64,000 bases of DNA, from the NCBI RefSeq assembly GCF_049243985.1, contig NC_135369.1, forward strand, positions 21,788,533 through 21,852,532. Reading direction: 5' to 3'. Source of the DNA: Paroedura picta (lineage: Eukaryota; Chordata; Lepidosauria; Squamata; Gekkonidae). Numbering within the stretch: position 1 is the stretch's first letter; each line of letters opens with the position of its first letter. The translations under genes and the position numbers were made by a program. The notes under the pieces are model-generated. The model had not been told where the DNA came from and ran no database searches. It saw only the letters and a program-made list of their open reading frames with translations. This document shows, piece by piece, positions 32,164-43,455 of this stretch.

Positions 32164-32235
32164 GGACAGGCTGTGGCTCATTGGTAGAGCATCCATGCAG
32201 ATGGTCCCAGGTTCAATCCCCGGCATCTTCAGTAA
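32164..32235 (+). mobile_element. SINE family 2 head
   Basis: CAGGCTGTGGCTCATTGGTA and CCCAGGTTCAATCCCCGGC, then joined to the family 1 array. Confidence 0.85.
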
Positions 32236-32895
32236 GAAAAAGAAGAGTTGGTTCTTATATGCCGCTTTTCTCTACCCGAAGGAGTCTCAAAGCAGCTTAT
32301 AGTAGCCTTCACTTTCCTCTCCCCACAACGGATAACCTGTGAGGGAGTTGAGGCTGAGAAAGCCCTACTGAAGAAGAAGAAGAAGAAGAGTTGGTTCTTA
32401 AAGGCAGCTTTTCTGTACCCAAAGGAGTTTCAACACGGCTCCCAATCTCCTTCCTTTTCCTCTCCCCACAACAGACACCCCTGTGAGGTTGAAGAAGAGT
32501 TGGTTCTTATATCCAACTTTTCTCTACCAGAAGGAAAATCAAAGCGGCTTCCAATCGCCTTCCCTTTCCTCTTCCCACAACAGACACCCTGTGAGGTAGG
32601 TGAGGCTAAGAGAGCCCTGATATTACTGATGAAGAAGAAGAGTTGGTGCTTATAGGCAGCTTTTCTGTACCCGAAGGAGTCTCAATGCGGCTTCCAATCT
32701 CCTTCCCTTTCCTCTCCCCACAACAGAGACCCTGTGAGGTTGAAAAAGAAGGTTGAAAAAGAAGAGTTGGTTCTGGTATGCCACTTTTCTCTACCAGAAG
32801 GAGAATCAAAGCGGCTTACAATCGTCTTCCCTTTACTCCCCTGTGAGGTAGGTGAGGCTGAGAGAGCCCTGATATTACTGCTCAGTCAGAGCAAC
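32236..32895 (-). repeat. Tandem array of about five truncated family 1 SINE bodies
   Basis: The junction GAAGAAGAGTTGGTTCTTAT and the body CTCCCCACAACAGACACC recur at spacings of roughly 110-140 bp. Each unit breaks near the GTGAGGTTGAAGAAG or CTGAAGAAGAAG point, so the array looks like repeated joining at the same SINE position. Confidence 0.85.
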
Positions 32896-33118
32896 AATCT
32901 GGTGGTGTGAACTACTTTAATACCAGTGGGCTACTTTAATACCACTGGAGAACTGGGTTTGATTTTCCACTCCTTCACATGCAGCCAGCTGGGTGACCTT
33001 GGGACAGTTACAGTTCTCTCACAGGGTGTCTGTTATGGGGAAATGAAGGCGATTGCTAACCTCTTCGAGGCTCCTTTGCGTAGTGAAAAGCAGGGTATTA
33101 AAAAACCAACTCCTCATC
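32896..33118 (+). mobile_element. tRNA-derived SINE family 1, diverged
   Basis: B box region AACTGGGTTTGATTTTCCAC, then CAGCCAGCTGGGTGACCTTG and the GTAGTGAAAAGCAGGGTATT tail. It faces the array to its left. Confidence 0.8.
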
Positions 33119-33467
33119 TTCTACCTGAGACCCTGGAAAGCCATGAACAGTACTTGCGTTGATGGTGCAGTGATCTAGATTCATTATAAGACAGATTCAT
33201 GTGTTCGTGTAAATTAGAAATATTATTTATTTAAGTCATCCTTAAAACGGGCCTGTGAGGTAGGCTGGGGTGATGAGACTCATTGCAAAGGGAAGGCTGG
33301 AGCTAGGAGCAAGGAACTTGGCCAAGGCTAACTACACCAGTCCATGGCAGAGGAGTTATGTGATCCGTCTTGAGTCCCAGGAGGAAGGCAGACTATAAAT
33401 TTAATAAATAACAACAGCAACAACAATAATTTAAAAAGACTTACTCAGCTTTTTCAAGAGCCTAGAG

Positions 33468-33555
33468 CAGGGGTAATCAAACTGCAGCCCTCCAGATGTC
33501 CATGGACTACAATTCCCATGAGCCCCTCCTAGCGTTTGCAGTTTGACTACCCCTG
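33468..33555. mobile_element. Foldback hAT MITE, family A copy 11 (internal deletion)
   Basis: Only 88 bp remain: a full left arm and a short right end. It is still bounded by perfect GCCTAGAG duplications, so the loss happened after insertion or within the element. Confidence 0.88.
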
Positions 33556-33621
33556 GCCTAGAGGCATGCCACTCTGGTAAGCAACTGGGCAGTGCCAGCT
33601 TATGGAATAGGCTGTCTAAGG

Positions 33622-33790
33622 ACCAATTCTTCTTCTTCAGTAATCTCAAGGCTCTCTCAGCCTCACCCACCTCACAGGGTGTCTGTTGTGGGGAGAGGAA
33701 AGGGAAGGTGATTATAAGCCACTTTGAGACTCCTACAGGTAGAGAAAAGCGGCATAGAAGAACCAACTCTTCTTCTTCTTCTAGATTAGA
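33622..33790 (+). mobile_element. tRNA-derived SINE family 1, 5'-truncated
   Basis: TCTCAAGGCTCTCTCAGCCT through AACCAACTCTTCTTCTTC. The left edge also begins with a TTCTTCTTC tract. Confidence 0.88.
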
Positions 33791-34957
33791 TGGCTACAAT
33801 GAGCTGTACATGGAGCAGTCCCTGGAGACTGTTTGAAAGCTTCAGGGAATGATGCTGCTAGGATATTGAGTTGGATTGTAGGGACCATGTCTCTCCAATC
33901 TTGGTCCATCAACAATGACCCTCAGTTTGCTTCCAGACTCAAATACAAGGTGCTGGTATTGACCACTATATAGCTTGGGGATTCCTGGAGGACCACGGTC
34001 ACTCCTGTAAACCTACCTTCATGGTCCTTCTTCAGGTGTCCCCACCAGCTGAGGCTAGAAAGAAGGCAATCCAAGAAAGGGACTTCTTGATGGTGTCACC
34101 AAAACTTTGGAACTGCCTTCTCAAGGAGATTTGTCTGTCTCTATTACAGTGTTCCACCAGCCGGTGAAAACTTTTTTTTTTTGCACACCCCCCCCCCCCC
34201 CCGTTTTGGTGGTGGAAAGGCAGCATTAGAAATGTTTTAGAGAAAATAAAGAAAATTAAATGTGTGGCGATTGCTGCTGCTGTTTTAAATCAGAACCAGT
34301 TGTGGAACTGGACTGAGTACCGTAAGCCAGAAAAGCCCCCCCCCCCAAACAAAAGAGGTCCCTGCCCCAAGGCATTCCCAATCTTATTCCTGTCCTCATT
34401 TTGTAAAACGGGGGGGGGGGGGGAGAAATGAAAGGGGGGGTGAAGAGTAAGAACAGGGGAGCAAGATGCAGTTATCCATGCAGGCTTCCTTTTCTTTTTG
34501 GGATGAGAACTAAGCAAACAAAAGGAACCATATTTTAAACGCGCTTGTTTGTTTTTGACAGGAGTCTTCCCTGTATCACAGCCATGAACCCCACAGCCAG
34601 CATGAAAGAGAGGACAACGGAAGGGGAGAGCTCTTGAATTCATACAGCCGCCGATCCAAAGACTGAACTGAGACGAGGATAATTTGCAAGATCCTCTGGG
34701 GAGAAGGGGGGGGACGGCCACGAAATTGCAGTGGAGGGTGGGAGTGCAGAATTCAGAACTGCTGGAAGACGGGGGGGGGGGGGGGTGGAGGTGGAGAGAG
34801 AAAAGGGGCAGTCCTTCCCCCCCCACCCCTAATGTGTATGTCGGTGCCGTGTATTTTGATGGGAATATCTTGCTTGCATTCGATGGGTGAGGAAGCTAAA
34901 AATAGAAGGGAGGCAGGAATATCCTAACCGTGAACCAAATTCAGGCAGTAGATCAGA
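33791..34957. other. Intergenic, poly(G)/poly(C)-rich, no gene recognised
   Basis: Runs of 10-14 G or C occur near 34190, 34415 and 34770. Long minus-strand open frames here are driven by these tracts. Confidence 0.5.
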
Positions 34958-35102
<145 letters not shown>

Positions 35103-35224
35103 GAATCCTATTTTCTTAACTGGCTGCTTTGTAATGGCTGGTCCGAACGAAACCCGTCCTGCTCTTCTCGTGCTGCCAAAGCGCGGCAGAGAATGTTATC
35201 ATTCCAAAACACAAAAATAACTCC

Positions 35225-35400
35225 GTGCAAGAGGAAGACACGTGTCTGGTGCGCCAAGGAGACGGCGAGGCATGCGATATCGCCAGAGCTCCTCTCGCCT
35301 TTTCCAGGAGCATAGAAGCATGCAGCCCGGGTGCGCCGCTGTGCCGCGTCAGCCCACGCCAAGAGACCCCGAAGGCGATTGGAAGATGAAGCCAGGTACG
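35225..35400 (+). promoter_or_regulatory. CpG-rich unique segment, candidate 5' exon or enhancer
   Basis: Unique sequence has raised CpG content, CACGTG (near 35240) and a donor-like AAGCCAGGTACGG at its right side (about 35389-35401). It could be a 5' UTR exon of ANKRD34A, but no homology supports this. Confidence 0.3.
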
Positions 35401-36569
35401 GTTGCCTTGTTTGATGGTGGTAATGGATGGTTAAGGCCGGGGGGGTCTGGATGATCAACTTTGATCAGGTCTGCTTTTGAAAATTAAGGAGCAAAGAGAA
35501 AGGATTTTTTTTTAAATCTAAAATGATGTAGCAGTGCATGCATGTGCAAATCAGTTGAGCTCTCTAACCAGGTGGTAATGGGGAGGAGGGGGGGGGGGGA
35601 AGCGGGTTTGCTAGTGGCTCTTAGCAGAGAAGAAAAACCCTGCAAGGGTATTTTGCCAGGGGTGTAGCTGTTACAAAATCAGAACGAATCTGGCCTGCTT
35701 TGGTTTTAGAGAAACCCCATAGAGAAGCCTGGAGCAAGAGATGTGTGGGACCCTCCCTGATTCTTGGAGCATCATTTCGACTAAAGTCACCCTCCTTGCT
35801 TGCCCCCTCCATGATAGCTAAATTTCATACAGCTAAATTTCAAATTGCTGGCATTCTCCAGACTATATTGATGTATTTCCCCGATCCCCAGATTCCCTCG
35901 TTTTGATCCCTGCAGTGTTCCACTGCACTCCAAATTTGGCACTGTATTTCTGGGGCGATTTAATCCGTTCCACTTTCCCTGTGTGCGCGCATATTTGTTG
36001 TCTGGCTAAATCGAGAAGCTGTGCACCGCTTCACCCACCTCTCTCTCAGTTTGCCGATCCAGACGGGGGGCTATTTCGGGTGTTTTCAAAAGTATTCCGA
36101 TACAGTCATGCATCATACCCCGTTCCGTTTGAAGCCTCCCCCACAGCACCTGTTCAGAAAGGCTCAGATGCTGTTGATTTCTCATTAGTTGAAATGCATG
36201 TCTTCACCTCTCTCCAGAAAAGTAAAACAAATTCTACATTATTCGCTGAACGAGCCAGCCTTTTTCTCTTTCGGTTCGCTTTTGTATAGTTGTGTGATTT
36301 AAATGGAGGTGACACCCCCCCCCCTTCAATGTACCCTCTGTTAAATTGCTCTGTTCCATCTGTACATCCCCAAACATCTAGTAGTGGAAGGCCTAAAATC
36401 CTAGAGGAAAACAAACATCAGATGGATAAAGTATGGAATGATTTTCTCTACTGAGCTTCCCTCTAGTTTGGGAATCTTCTGCAAACATTCAGCTTGCTAG
36501 CAATATTCCAAACAGATTCCATTTCTGCTCCTAAATACCATCACCCTCAAGGGAAAATAAAAACTAAAT
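35401..36569. other. Intergenic, no gene recognised
   Basis: Mostly unique. Small open frames lack family signatures. Confidence 0.45.
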
Positions 36570-36658
36570 CCTCCTCCTCCTCCTCCTCCTCCTCCTCCTC
36601 CTCCTCCTCCTCCTCCTCCTCCTTCTTCTTCTTCTTCTTCTTCTTCTTCTTCTTCTTC
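36570..36658. repeat. (CTC)n then (CTT)n microsatellite
   Basis: About 17 CTC units shift abruptly to about 12 CTT units. It does not adjoin a recognisable SINE body. Confidence 0.97.
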
Positions 36659-37845
36659 GGGGAGTGTTTGATTTTAATATCACCACAGGAGACAACACCT
36701 GCTCTGCTTCAAAGCAATAGCAACAAAAGTCAATTATCTGATTGGAGGGAAGGGTAAGAGAATTGGAAGGAGGTTTGTGTTTTCCATGGTTTTACTGGCC
36801 AAGACAACAGCGCTTGTGATGTGCCCCCAAGTAAAATGGCTTTTGAAATACTTTCCAGTCCCCTGGGCGAAGGTGAACGTGCAGAGGTGAGGGTAGGAAA
36901 AGAAGCCAAGGGATACACAAGCAAAATGTCACTAAAATCATTCTTCTGCTCACTATCAATAGATTTTGCAGTTTGTTGGGAATCCCGGCACAGATGAAAC
37001 TGTAGGGCTTGTGACACCCCCACCATGACATATGGATTTTGCTGATATTTGATCTATGGCTGTTGCAGATTTCGTTTGAGTGCCCCTAGAGGGAGCAGGA
37101 AGGCGGATAAGACAAGTGATTCCTCATGGGTTCATTCATTCTTAAGGCCCTAGAAATTCGCATGGAAGTCGGTTTGTTCCCTTGTGAAATAGCTTCATCT
37201 GAACCAATGCTGTTCTTTGGATCTTGGCTAAATTCCGGCATAGATGAAATGCCTCTGTGCATATGCAGAGTTTCTCCTCCGAATAAACCTACCTTCTCAC
37301 ATGCCTGGCCCACAACAAGGGCCGGGCCTGCAGGGAACTTTCAAAGCTTCAGCAGTAACCCAAGAGTCTGCTTTTGTGTATAGAAAAATAAGAATAGAGG
37401 CCATATCAGCAACATGAACTGCTGCTAAGCCAGAAAGGAGGAGGAACAGACGGGTGTGTCCTTCTGCCATTAAAACCCTCCCCGAATCGGCGCATTGTGC
37501 CAAGGTAACCCAGATTCTGTGCTAAGAATAGCCCGATTCTGCAACCTGTGTAAATGAGATCTTGGAGGCAGCTTCTTGGAGGCATCCTGAAGCTGCCAGG
37601 TTCAGCAGCAGCCGTCTTTGGAAGGAGGAGTGAAGAAGGAGAGAGAAGGATCCAGAAAGGCGTGAGGGAAGAATTAGCAAGTTGGCTGGGTGTGCTTGGA
37701 TCCCCTGTGTGGCCAGCCTGTGCGGCCAGATTATCCCGGTAAGGCAACTTTGAGGCCTTCTTCTGCAGAGCTGCTGTCAGAGAGCCCAGGACTTTTCGTC
37801 CCATGATTCTTGTTGTTTTATTTAAGTGGAAATGGTGTATTAGAG
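36659..37845. other. Intergenic, no gene recognised
   Basis: Unique sequence. CCCCTAGAGGGAGC near 37083 is a two-mismatch CTCF-like core. Confidence 0.4.
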
Positions 37846-37968
37846 CAGTGGTAGTCAACCTGTGGTCCTCCAGATGTTCATGGACTACAATTCCCATGAG
37901 CCCCTGCCAGGGGCTCATGGGAATTGTAGTCCATGAACATCTGGAGGACCACAGGTTGACTACCCCTG
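37846..37968. mobile_element. Foldback hAT MITE, family A copy 12
   Basis: Flanks TATTAGAG and TATCAGAG. Both arms carry the same private change (GTTCATGGAC on the left, GTCCATGAAC on the right). The TCAACCTGTGGTC variant. Confidence 0.9.
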
Positions 37969-38039
37969 TATCAGAGTATAAGATAGTTTCAGGTGAGTGT
38001 TCGTTTCAAGTCCTGTAGCACTTTAGTGACCGGCAAGGT

Positions 38040-38443
38040 TGCAGTTGTGAATTTCCTGCATTCTGCAGGGGGTTAGACCAAATCAGTGGTTCTCAACCTG
38101 GGGGTCGGGACCCCTTTGAGGGTCGGACAACCCTTTCACAGGGGTCGCGGCAGGGCGAGCAGCTTGGCAGGGGGGGGGTGCCAGCACTGTTGCTGCTCCT
38201 CCTGAAGGTGCCCACCAATTTATATACAATTTATAACCAAATGTATATACAATCACGAACAATGGATCTTCACGCTATTGGTCCGTTCTGGTTTAATTTC
38301 CGTGAAAGAATGCTTGCATAATTTTATGGTTGGGGGTCACCACAACAGGAGGAACTGTATTAAAGGGTCGTGGCATTAGGAAGGTTGAGAACCACTGGAC
38401 TAGATGATCCTGGAGGTCCCTTTCCAACTCTATGATTCCAGAG
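38040..38443 (+). mobile_element. CR1 LINE 3' end interrupted by a SPIN-like element
   Basis: TTTCCTGCATTCTGCAGGGG and TTAGACCAAAT lie left of the hAT element, and GACTAGATGATCCTGGAGG with CTCTATGATTCC lies right of it. Confidence 0.88.
38084..38397 (-). mobile_element. SPIN-like non-autonomous hAT element inside CR1
   Basis: Ends CAGTGGTTCTCAACC and GGTTGAGAACCACTG match the SPIN family. The right subterminal region (reverse complement) carries the SPIN features CTAATGCCACGACCC and GTTGTGGTGACCCCC. Flanks GACCAAAT and GACTAGAT are an 8-bp duplication within the GGACTAGATG motif of a CR1 3' end. Confidence 0.9.
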
Positions 38444-38918
38444 TATGAGCGTTTGAGAGTCTGATGAAGTGAGTGTTGACTCTTGAAAGCGTGAGCCCTG
38501 GGAATCTTGCTGACCTTTGAGGAGCTACCAGACCCAAATCTTACTTGAAGGTGTAAGATGACACTGAATCAAAACATGTAATCTGTGGCAGAACAGGGAC
38601 CTTCCCCAACCAAGCCATTGTGGTGCAGTGCGTCCAGCATGAGACTCAAGGATCAGGGAGACCCAGGTTTGAATCTGCGCTTGGCCAAGGAAGCTTGCTC
38701 GGTGACATTCTCAGCCTCATTTGCCTTACAGGATAAAATTGGGGAGAGGAGAATGATGTTAGGATGCCAGACCCCCACTGTGGAGAAAGACAGGGTGTAA
38801 AAGAAGTAAATAAACAGTGAAGCAAATGTTATACATTGTTATGGAATATTTGCTCATTTGATGTGCGAAGAATCTGGAACAAGTCAAGCAAATGATTTAA
38901 ACAGACTATAAAATGTGT

Positions 38919-39058
38919 CATAGAATCATAGAATAATAGAGTTGGAAGGGACCTCCTGGGTCATCTAGTCCAACCCCCTGCACTATGCAGGACACTCACA
39001 TCCCAATCGCTCATCTACTGCCACCCCTTTGCCTTCACAGAATGTCCTCAGGATAAGG
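38919..39058 (-). mobile_element. CR1 LINE 3' end fragment
   Basis: CATAGAATCATAGAATAATAG and AGTTGGAAGGGACCTCC, then CTAGTCCAACCCCCTGC. Short and 5'-truncated. Confidence 0.88.
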
Positions 39059-39059
39059 A

Positions 39060-39258
39060 TGCCAGGCCCCAGGTGGGACCAACGGATCCCCTGAAATTAT
39101 AGTACACCCCCAGGGGACAGAGATCAGTTCCGCTGGAGAAACTGGGTGGACCCCATAGCATTAAAGCCCAATGAGGTCTCGCCCCACTCTAAATCCCGCC
39201 CACTCCTGGCTCCACCCCCAAAGGTACTTATCCAGTACTATCCAGGTACTTCCCACCC
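39060..39258 (-). mobile_element. Family C repeat
   Basis: Reverse copy: CAGGCCCCAGGTGGGACC, GAGATCAGTTCCGCTGGAGA, CTGGCTCCACCCCCAAAG and CCAGAACTGGCAACTG. Confidence 0.72.
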
Positions 39259-39582
39259 AGAACTGGCAACTGTAGCTCAGGAGTGAGTGGGAAGCTCAGG
39301 GTTAATCCCAGCACCCCAACTTCAAGGGAGTCTAAACCTATCATAGAGAGGTGAAACCATCATCATCATCCTTATATCGTATTTATTACATGCTTTCTCT
39401 CTGGCCACTCAGGGTGGCTTACAACAAAACAGGACTAGACTAAAATCCAATATTAACACTTAATTAAATTAGTTAATTGAGAACATTAAAACGATTGCCA
39501 ACTGTTGCCCGTTTTTCACTATCCAACAAGAAGAGGTAGGGGGGAGAGTCATAAGACTTGAACCACCAAGCATCTCCCAATC

Positions 39583-39795
39583 CAGAGCTGGCAGGTGGTG
39601 GCTGGAGCTCTCCTGTGACTACAACCAATCTCCAGGCAACAGAGATCAGGTCCCCTGGAGAAAAGGTCTCCTTTGGAAGGCAGAGTTTATGGTTTTATGC
39701 CCCTCTGAATTCTTTCCTTTCCCCAAGCCAGAGCTCCTCAAGCTCCACCCACAAAACCTCCAAATATTTCCCAACTTGGAGCTACCAAATCTACC
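39583..39795 (-). mobile_element. Family C repeat
   Basis: Reverse copy: GAGCTGGCAGGTGGTGGCTG, ACCAATCTCCAGGCAACAGA and CCTCCAAATATTTCCCAAC. Ends beside foldback MITE copy 13. Confidence 0.72.
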
Positions 39796-39801
39796 CAGAT
39801 A

Positions 39802-39934
39802 CCGTAGTCAACCTGTGGTCCTCCAGATGTCCATGGACTACAATTCCCATGAGCCCCTGCCAGCAAATGCTGGCAGGGGCTCATGGGAATTGTAGTCCAT
39901 GGAAATCTGGAGGACCACAGGTTGACTACCCCTG
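39802..39934. mobile_element. Foldback hAT MITE, family A copy 13 (left end lost)
   Basis: The first terminal bases are missing. The remaining palindrome begins GTAGTCAACCTG and ends CTACCCCTG, followed by CCGTA, which also precedes the left edge. Confidence 0.85.
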
Positions 39935-40507
39935 CCGTAAGCCATCTGGATGGCCCTGTCTTTTTGAATGGCCTAGTCTTGAGGAATGCCTGCTCTCAAG
40001 CAAGGCAAGAGATCCAGAGAATGGGGTGAGCAGCCATGTAGCAAAGGACAAGGGTGAGAAGGGAGCAGAAGCCAAAGCTGAGGTGGTTTTATGACTCCCC
40101 TTGGGCTGCCCTCCTGTGAGTGTTGGGGAACACAGGAAGGTAGACTATGACTACCCCATGTGAAGCTGCCTTTCTGGTTATCACGTGTACACCCCCCACA
40201 GGGAGGTAAGGGCTGAAGGGTGCCTTATTTGGCTCGGATGAATTCAGCCACTCTTTCTGCTCATCATTCGAGCCAGAAGTGGTTTTAAAATGATCTGTGT
40301 TGTTGTTTCACCAGTACCAGGAGAGGAGAGAACTGAACCTTGTGAATTCTGTGTCACATCCATTTGTGCCCACCCTTCCTGAGATACAGGCATCATACGA
40401 GGGATGGAAGTCAATGGGGGATCTGGTAACGGTTGTGAACGTGGCTCTCTGTGAGCCACGGAGGAAGTCCCACTGATACTGATTGGACTTTAATGCATTT
40501 GCTTATG

Positions 40508-40635
40508 CAACAAGAGCCAACTTGGTGTTGTGGCCAAGACTGGTTTGGTTCCCCACTCCTCCCCCACGTGCAGCCAGCTGGGTGGCCTTGGTGGTAAAAA
40601 GCGGGGTACAAAATCCTACTTTTTGTCTTGTTCTG
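40508..40635 (+). mobile_element. tRNA-derived SINE family 1 with internal loss
   Basis: Head AACTTGGTGTTGTGGCCAAG and CAGCCAGCTGGGTGGCCTTG join directly to the tail GTAAAAAGCGGGGTACAAAA. Confidence 0.75.
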
Positions 40636-40863
40636 TTTTACTCTGCTAGATATGGGGGAGAATGACGAAAGGCAGAAGGGCTCACCTATTATTGACTGTA
40701 CATCCAACAAACCTTCCAACTCCTGAGATCCACCAGGAGGAGTCATCAAGCCTACCTTTGTGCTCATGAGAAGTAGAACACCCGCGGGCACCACGAACAC
40801 CTTTCTTGGCTCCCAAGAAAGGGGTCAGGGATAGGTGGGACTTCTGTTTGGCTGTGCAGATAA

Positions 40864-41303
40864 AAAGAAGAAGAGTTGGTTATTATAGGGAAAAGCGGCA
40901 TATAAGAACCAACTCTTCTTCTTCTTCTTCTTCTTCTTCTTCTTCTTCTTCTTCTTCTTCTTCTTCTTCTTCTTCTTCTTCTTCTTCTTCTTCTTCTTCT
41001 TCTTCTTCTTCTTCTTCTTCTTCTTCTTCTTCTTCTTCTTCTTCTTCTTCTATACCTCACTTTTCACTACCCGAAGGAGTCTCAAAGCGGCTTACAGTCG
41101 CTTTCCCTTTCCTCTCCCCACAACAGACATCCTGTGAGGGAGGTGGGGCTGAGAGAGCCCTGATATCACTGCTCCATCAGAACAGCTTTATCAGTGCTGT
41201 GGCAAGACCAAGGTCACCCAGCTGACTGCATGTGGAGGAGCGGGGAATCAAACCCAGCTCGCCAGATTAGAAGCTGCCGCTCTTAACCACTACACCGAGG
41301 CAT
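40864..41303 (-). mobile_element. tRNA-derived SINE family 1 with two opposed tails and a large (CTT)n expansion
   Basis: 41051-41303 is a nearly complete minus-strand SINE ending ACCACTACACCGAGGC. To its left, 40864-40887 is a minus-type tail (GAAGAAGAGTTGGTTATTAT), and 40888-40913 a plus-type tail (AAAGCGGCATATAAGAACC). Between the opposed tail and the SINE lies 137 bp of CTT repeats. Confidence 0.88.
40914..41050. repeat. (CTT)n microsatellite, 137 bp
   Basis: A pure CTT run between opposed SINE tails. It produces long poly-Ser and poly-Arg frames that are artefacts. Confidence 0.98.
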
Positions 41304-41875
41304 CCTGTAAAACTTGCCTAAAATGTTGAAGAGTTGCTATGTGAGTTATATATAGCCTCATCCCCTGACTTTCTGTGCTTGGCCTTGCCTCCCGTGACTG
41401 CCGTTTTGTGCCCACTGCCCTGTGTCACAATTTCAAAGGTGCCCAAATCTCCAAAAAAATAGGGACCATTGGTCTAGAAACCAGAGACCTCTGGCTACAA
41501 ACCTTATTTTTTAAAAGCAAGCAAGCTGGGGCTCTTAGGAAGCTGGATTCTGAGCCCAGAATTATATGTTTCCACACGTGCAGCTATCAGCCTGGGAATA
41601 TTAGAGGATCCAGTCCTTGCCTTCTTCCCCATGCCTTCTGGATGTGCACCCTCCATTTTTTTCTGAGGTTAGCTCAGAAAAAAAACAACAACAAAGCCCA
41701 GTTAAAACAAGCATGAACACCACTAAGCTGTGTATTTTGAATTTCTCCAATGTGAGAAGCATTTTGTGTGTGCAATCACATGTGGCAAGCACACAGATGT
41801 TCCCTCCCATTCATCCCTCATGCATATGTTTCGCTGTGTGCCTTTGTACAGGGAACACATACAATTAAGGCTTGG

Positions 41876-41985
41876 TGAGAAAGTATTTGCTTTGCATGCA
41901 GAAGGTCCCAGGTTGAATCTCCAGCATCTGGCTTGCCAGATTAAAAGTTTGCAGTCCTAACCACTGCATCAAACTGGCTCTCAAG
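41876..41985. mobile_element. Two SINE heads in opposite orientation
   Basis: 41876-41930 (+) is the GCATGCAGAAGGTCCCAGG head of SINE family 2. 41931-41985 (-) is the CTTGCCAGATTAAAAG head of family 1, ending at CTGCATCAAACTGGCTC. Confidence 0.7.
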
Positions 41986-42469
41986 AAACTCCCTAACCTG
42001 TCATCCTGATGAGACTCTACTGGACAGTGCAGGTGATTCTGAGGTGGCTGTACCAGTGACTCATGCATGATAAACTGTTCTGTGGGTTGCATCTTATTTT
42101 GGACTTTGAAGTACCACGCATTTTGAAGTATATAGAACAAACTTGGGGCTGGGGAAAATACCAAACCAAAGCCTTAGTAAAGAGGGATTTCATCAGCAGG
42201 TTTCTGAGCGCCATGGTTCAATCCATCCTAATTTGGGGGTCAAGTGATGGCACAGTGCATGGGCCTTGATGACTGGTGGGCAGGAGATAGTTCCTGCTAA
42301 ATTAGCCGTGAATGGTAGCCCGGAATAGAATTTATGAGCCAGGGTGCAAATTAGATCAGCTTTCTAGACGTTATTTATTCAACAGCGATCCTATTGGTCC
42401 CCCCCCCCACACACTTTGATGTTAAAAGAATGCAGAAGGCTTTTAAGGATTTTGGGAAAGAATGATCTG

Positions 42470-42853
42470 GGGCCTGGGGACCAAGCCCTGTGAGGAAAGG
42501 CTGAGGGACTTGGGAATGTTCAGCCCAGAGACGAGGAGGTTGAGAGGAGACATGATTGCTTTCATTAAGTATCTGAAAGGCTGTTAGTTGGAGGAAGGAA
42601 GGGAAAGGCTCCTGTTAATAGCAGAGGAGAGGACCCCCAGTATTGTGTTTAAGCTACATGGAGAAGGATATCGGCTAGATATTGGGAGGGGGGGATTTCA
42701 CAGTCCAAGTACAGCAGTGGAATGGGCTGCCTAAGGAGGTGGTGGCAGCTGCTGGACAGATACTGGTTGCTTTAAGCTGATCGTGCTGCATTGAGCAGGG
42801 GGTTGTTGGACTAGACAGCCTGCATGGTCCTTTCCAACTCTATGATTCTATGA
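42470..42853 (+). mobile_element. CR1 LINE 3' region
   Basis: GAGGAAAGGCTGAGGGACTT, TTCAGCCCAGAGACGAGGAG and GTGGAATGGGCTGCCTAAGG lead to CTATGATTCTATGAT. About 380 bp of the CR1 tail. Confidence 0.92.
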
Positions 42854-42927
42854 TAAAAGCCCAGACATATAATTACACCCTTCTGATAATCTGGCTCTGG
42901 GTTTACCCAGCTCTAATCAAAACAAGG

Positions 42928-43172
42928 TGCCTTTTATACCCCACTTTTCACTGCCTGAAGGAGACTCAAAGCAGCTTACAATTGCCTTCCCTTCCTCTCC
43001 CCGCAACAGGGACCCTGTCAGGTCAGTGGGGCTGAGAGAGCTCTGAAAGAACTGCTCTGTAAGAATCGCACTAAGAGAACTGTGACTGGCCCAAGGTCAC
43101 CCAGCTGGCTGCATGTGGAGGAGCAGGGAATCAAACCCGGTTCTCCAGATTAGAGTCCACTGCTCTTAATCA
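42928..43172 (-). mobile_element. tRNA-derived SINE family 1
   Basis: CACTGCCTGAAGGAGACTCA through GATTAGAGTCCACTGCTCTT. The last head bases are lost. Confidence 0.88.
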
Positions 43173-43242
43173 GGCAGATGTGTGCCGGGTGCAATCAAGG
43201 GGGGGTGTCTGTGAGGGGCTATATGGATTGGGGCTGAGAGGG

Positions 43243-43455
43243 TTGCCAACACCCAGGTGGGGCCTGGAGACCTTCTGAAATTACCACTGTTCTTCAGACG
43301 AGTGAGAAGTTTTCCTGGAGAAAGCAGCCGCATTGCAAGGTGACAATGTAGGGCATTATGCTCCACTGAGGTCCTGCTCCACTCTGAACCCCACCCTCTC
43401 TGGGCTGTAGTCCCAAATCTCCAGCAATTTCCTAACTCAGGGCTGACAAACCTGA
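43243..43455 (-). mobile_element. Family C repeat
   Basis: Reverse copy: GGTTGCCAACACCCAGGTGG, CTGGAGAAAGCAGCCGCATT and CAAATCTCCAGCAATTTCC. Confidence 0.72.

Noticed and set aside
34290-34826. A 178-codon minus-strand frame rich in Pro and Ser
   Set aside because: It is driven by poly(G)/poly(C) tracts, and no conserved domain is visible.
37570-37625. REST/NRSF site (TTCAGCAGCAGCC near 37600)
   Set aside because: Only the left half resembles the RE1 consensus, and the right half does not fit.
39558-40094. A 178-codon plus-strand frame
   Set aside because: It crosses a family C repeat and foldback MITE copy 13.
40764-41060. Open frames encoding long poly-Arg (minus) and poly-Ser (plus)
   Set aside because: They are translations of the CTT microsatellite and its SINE flanks, not proteins.
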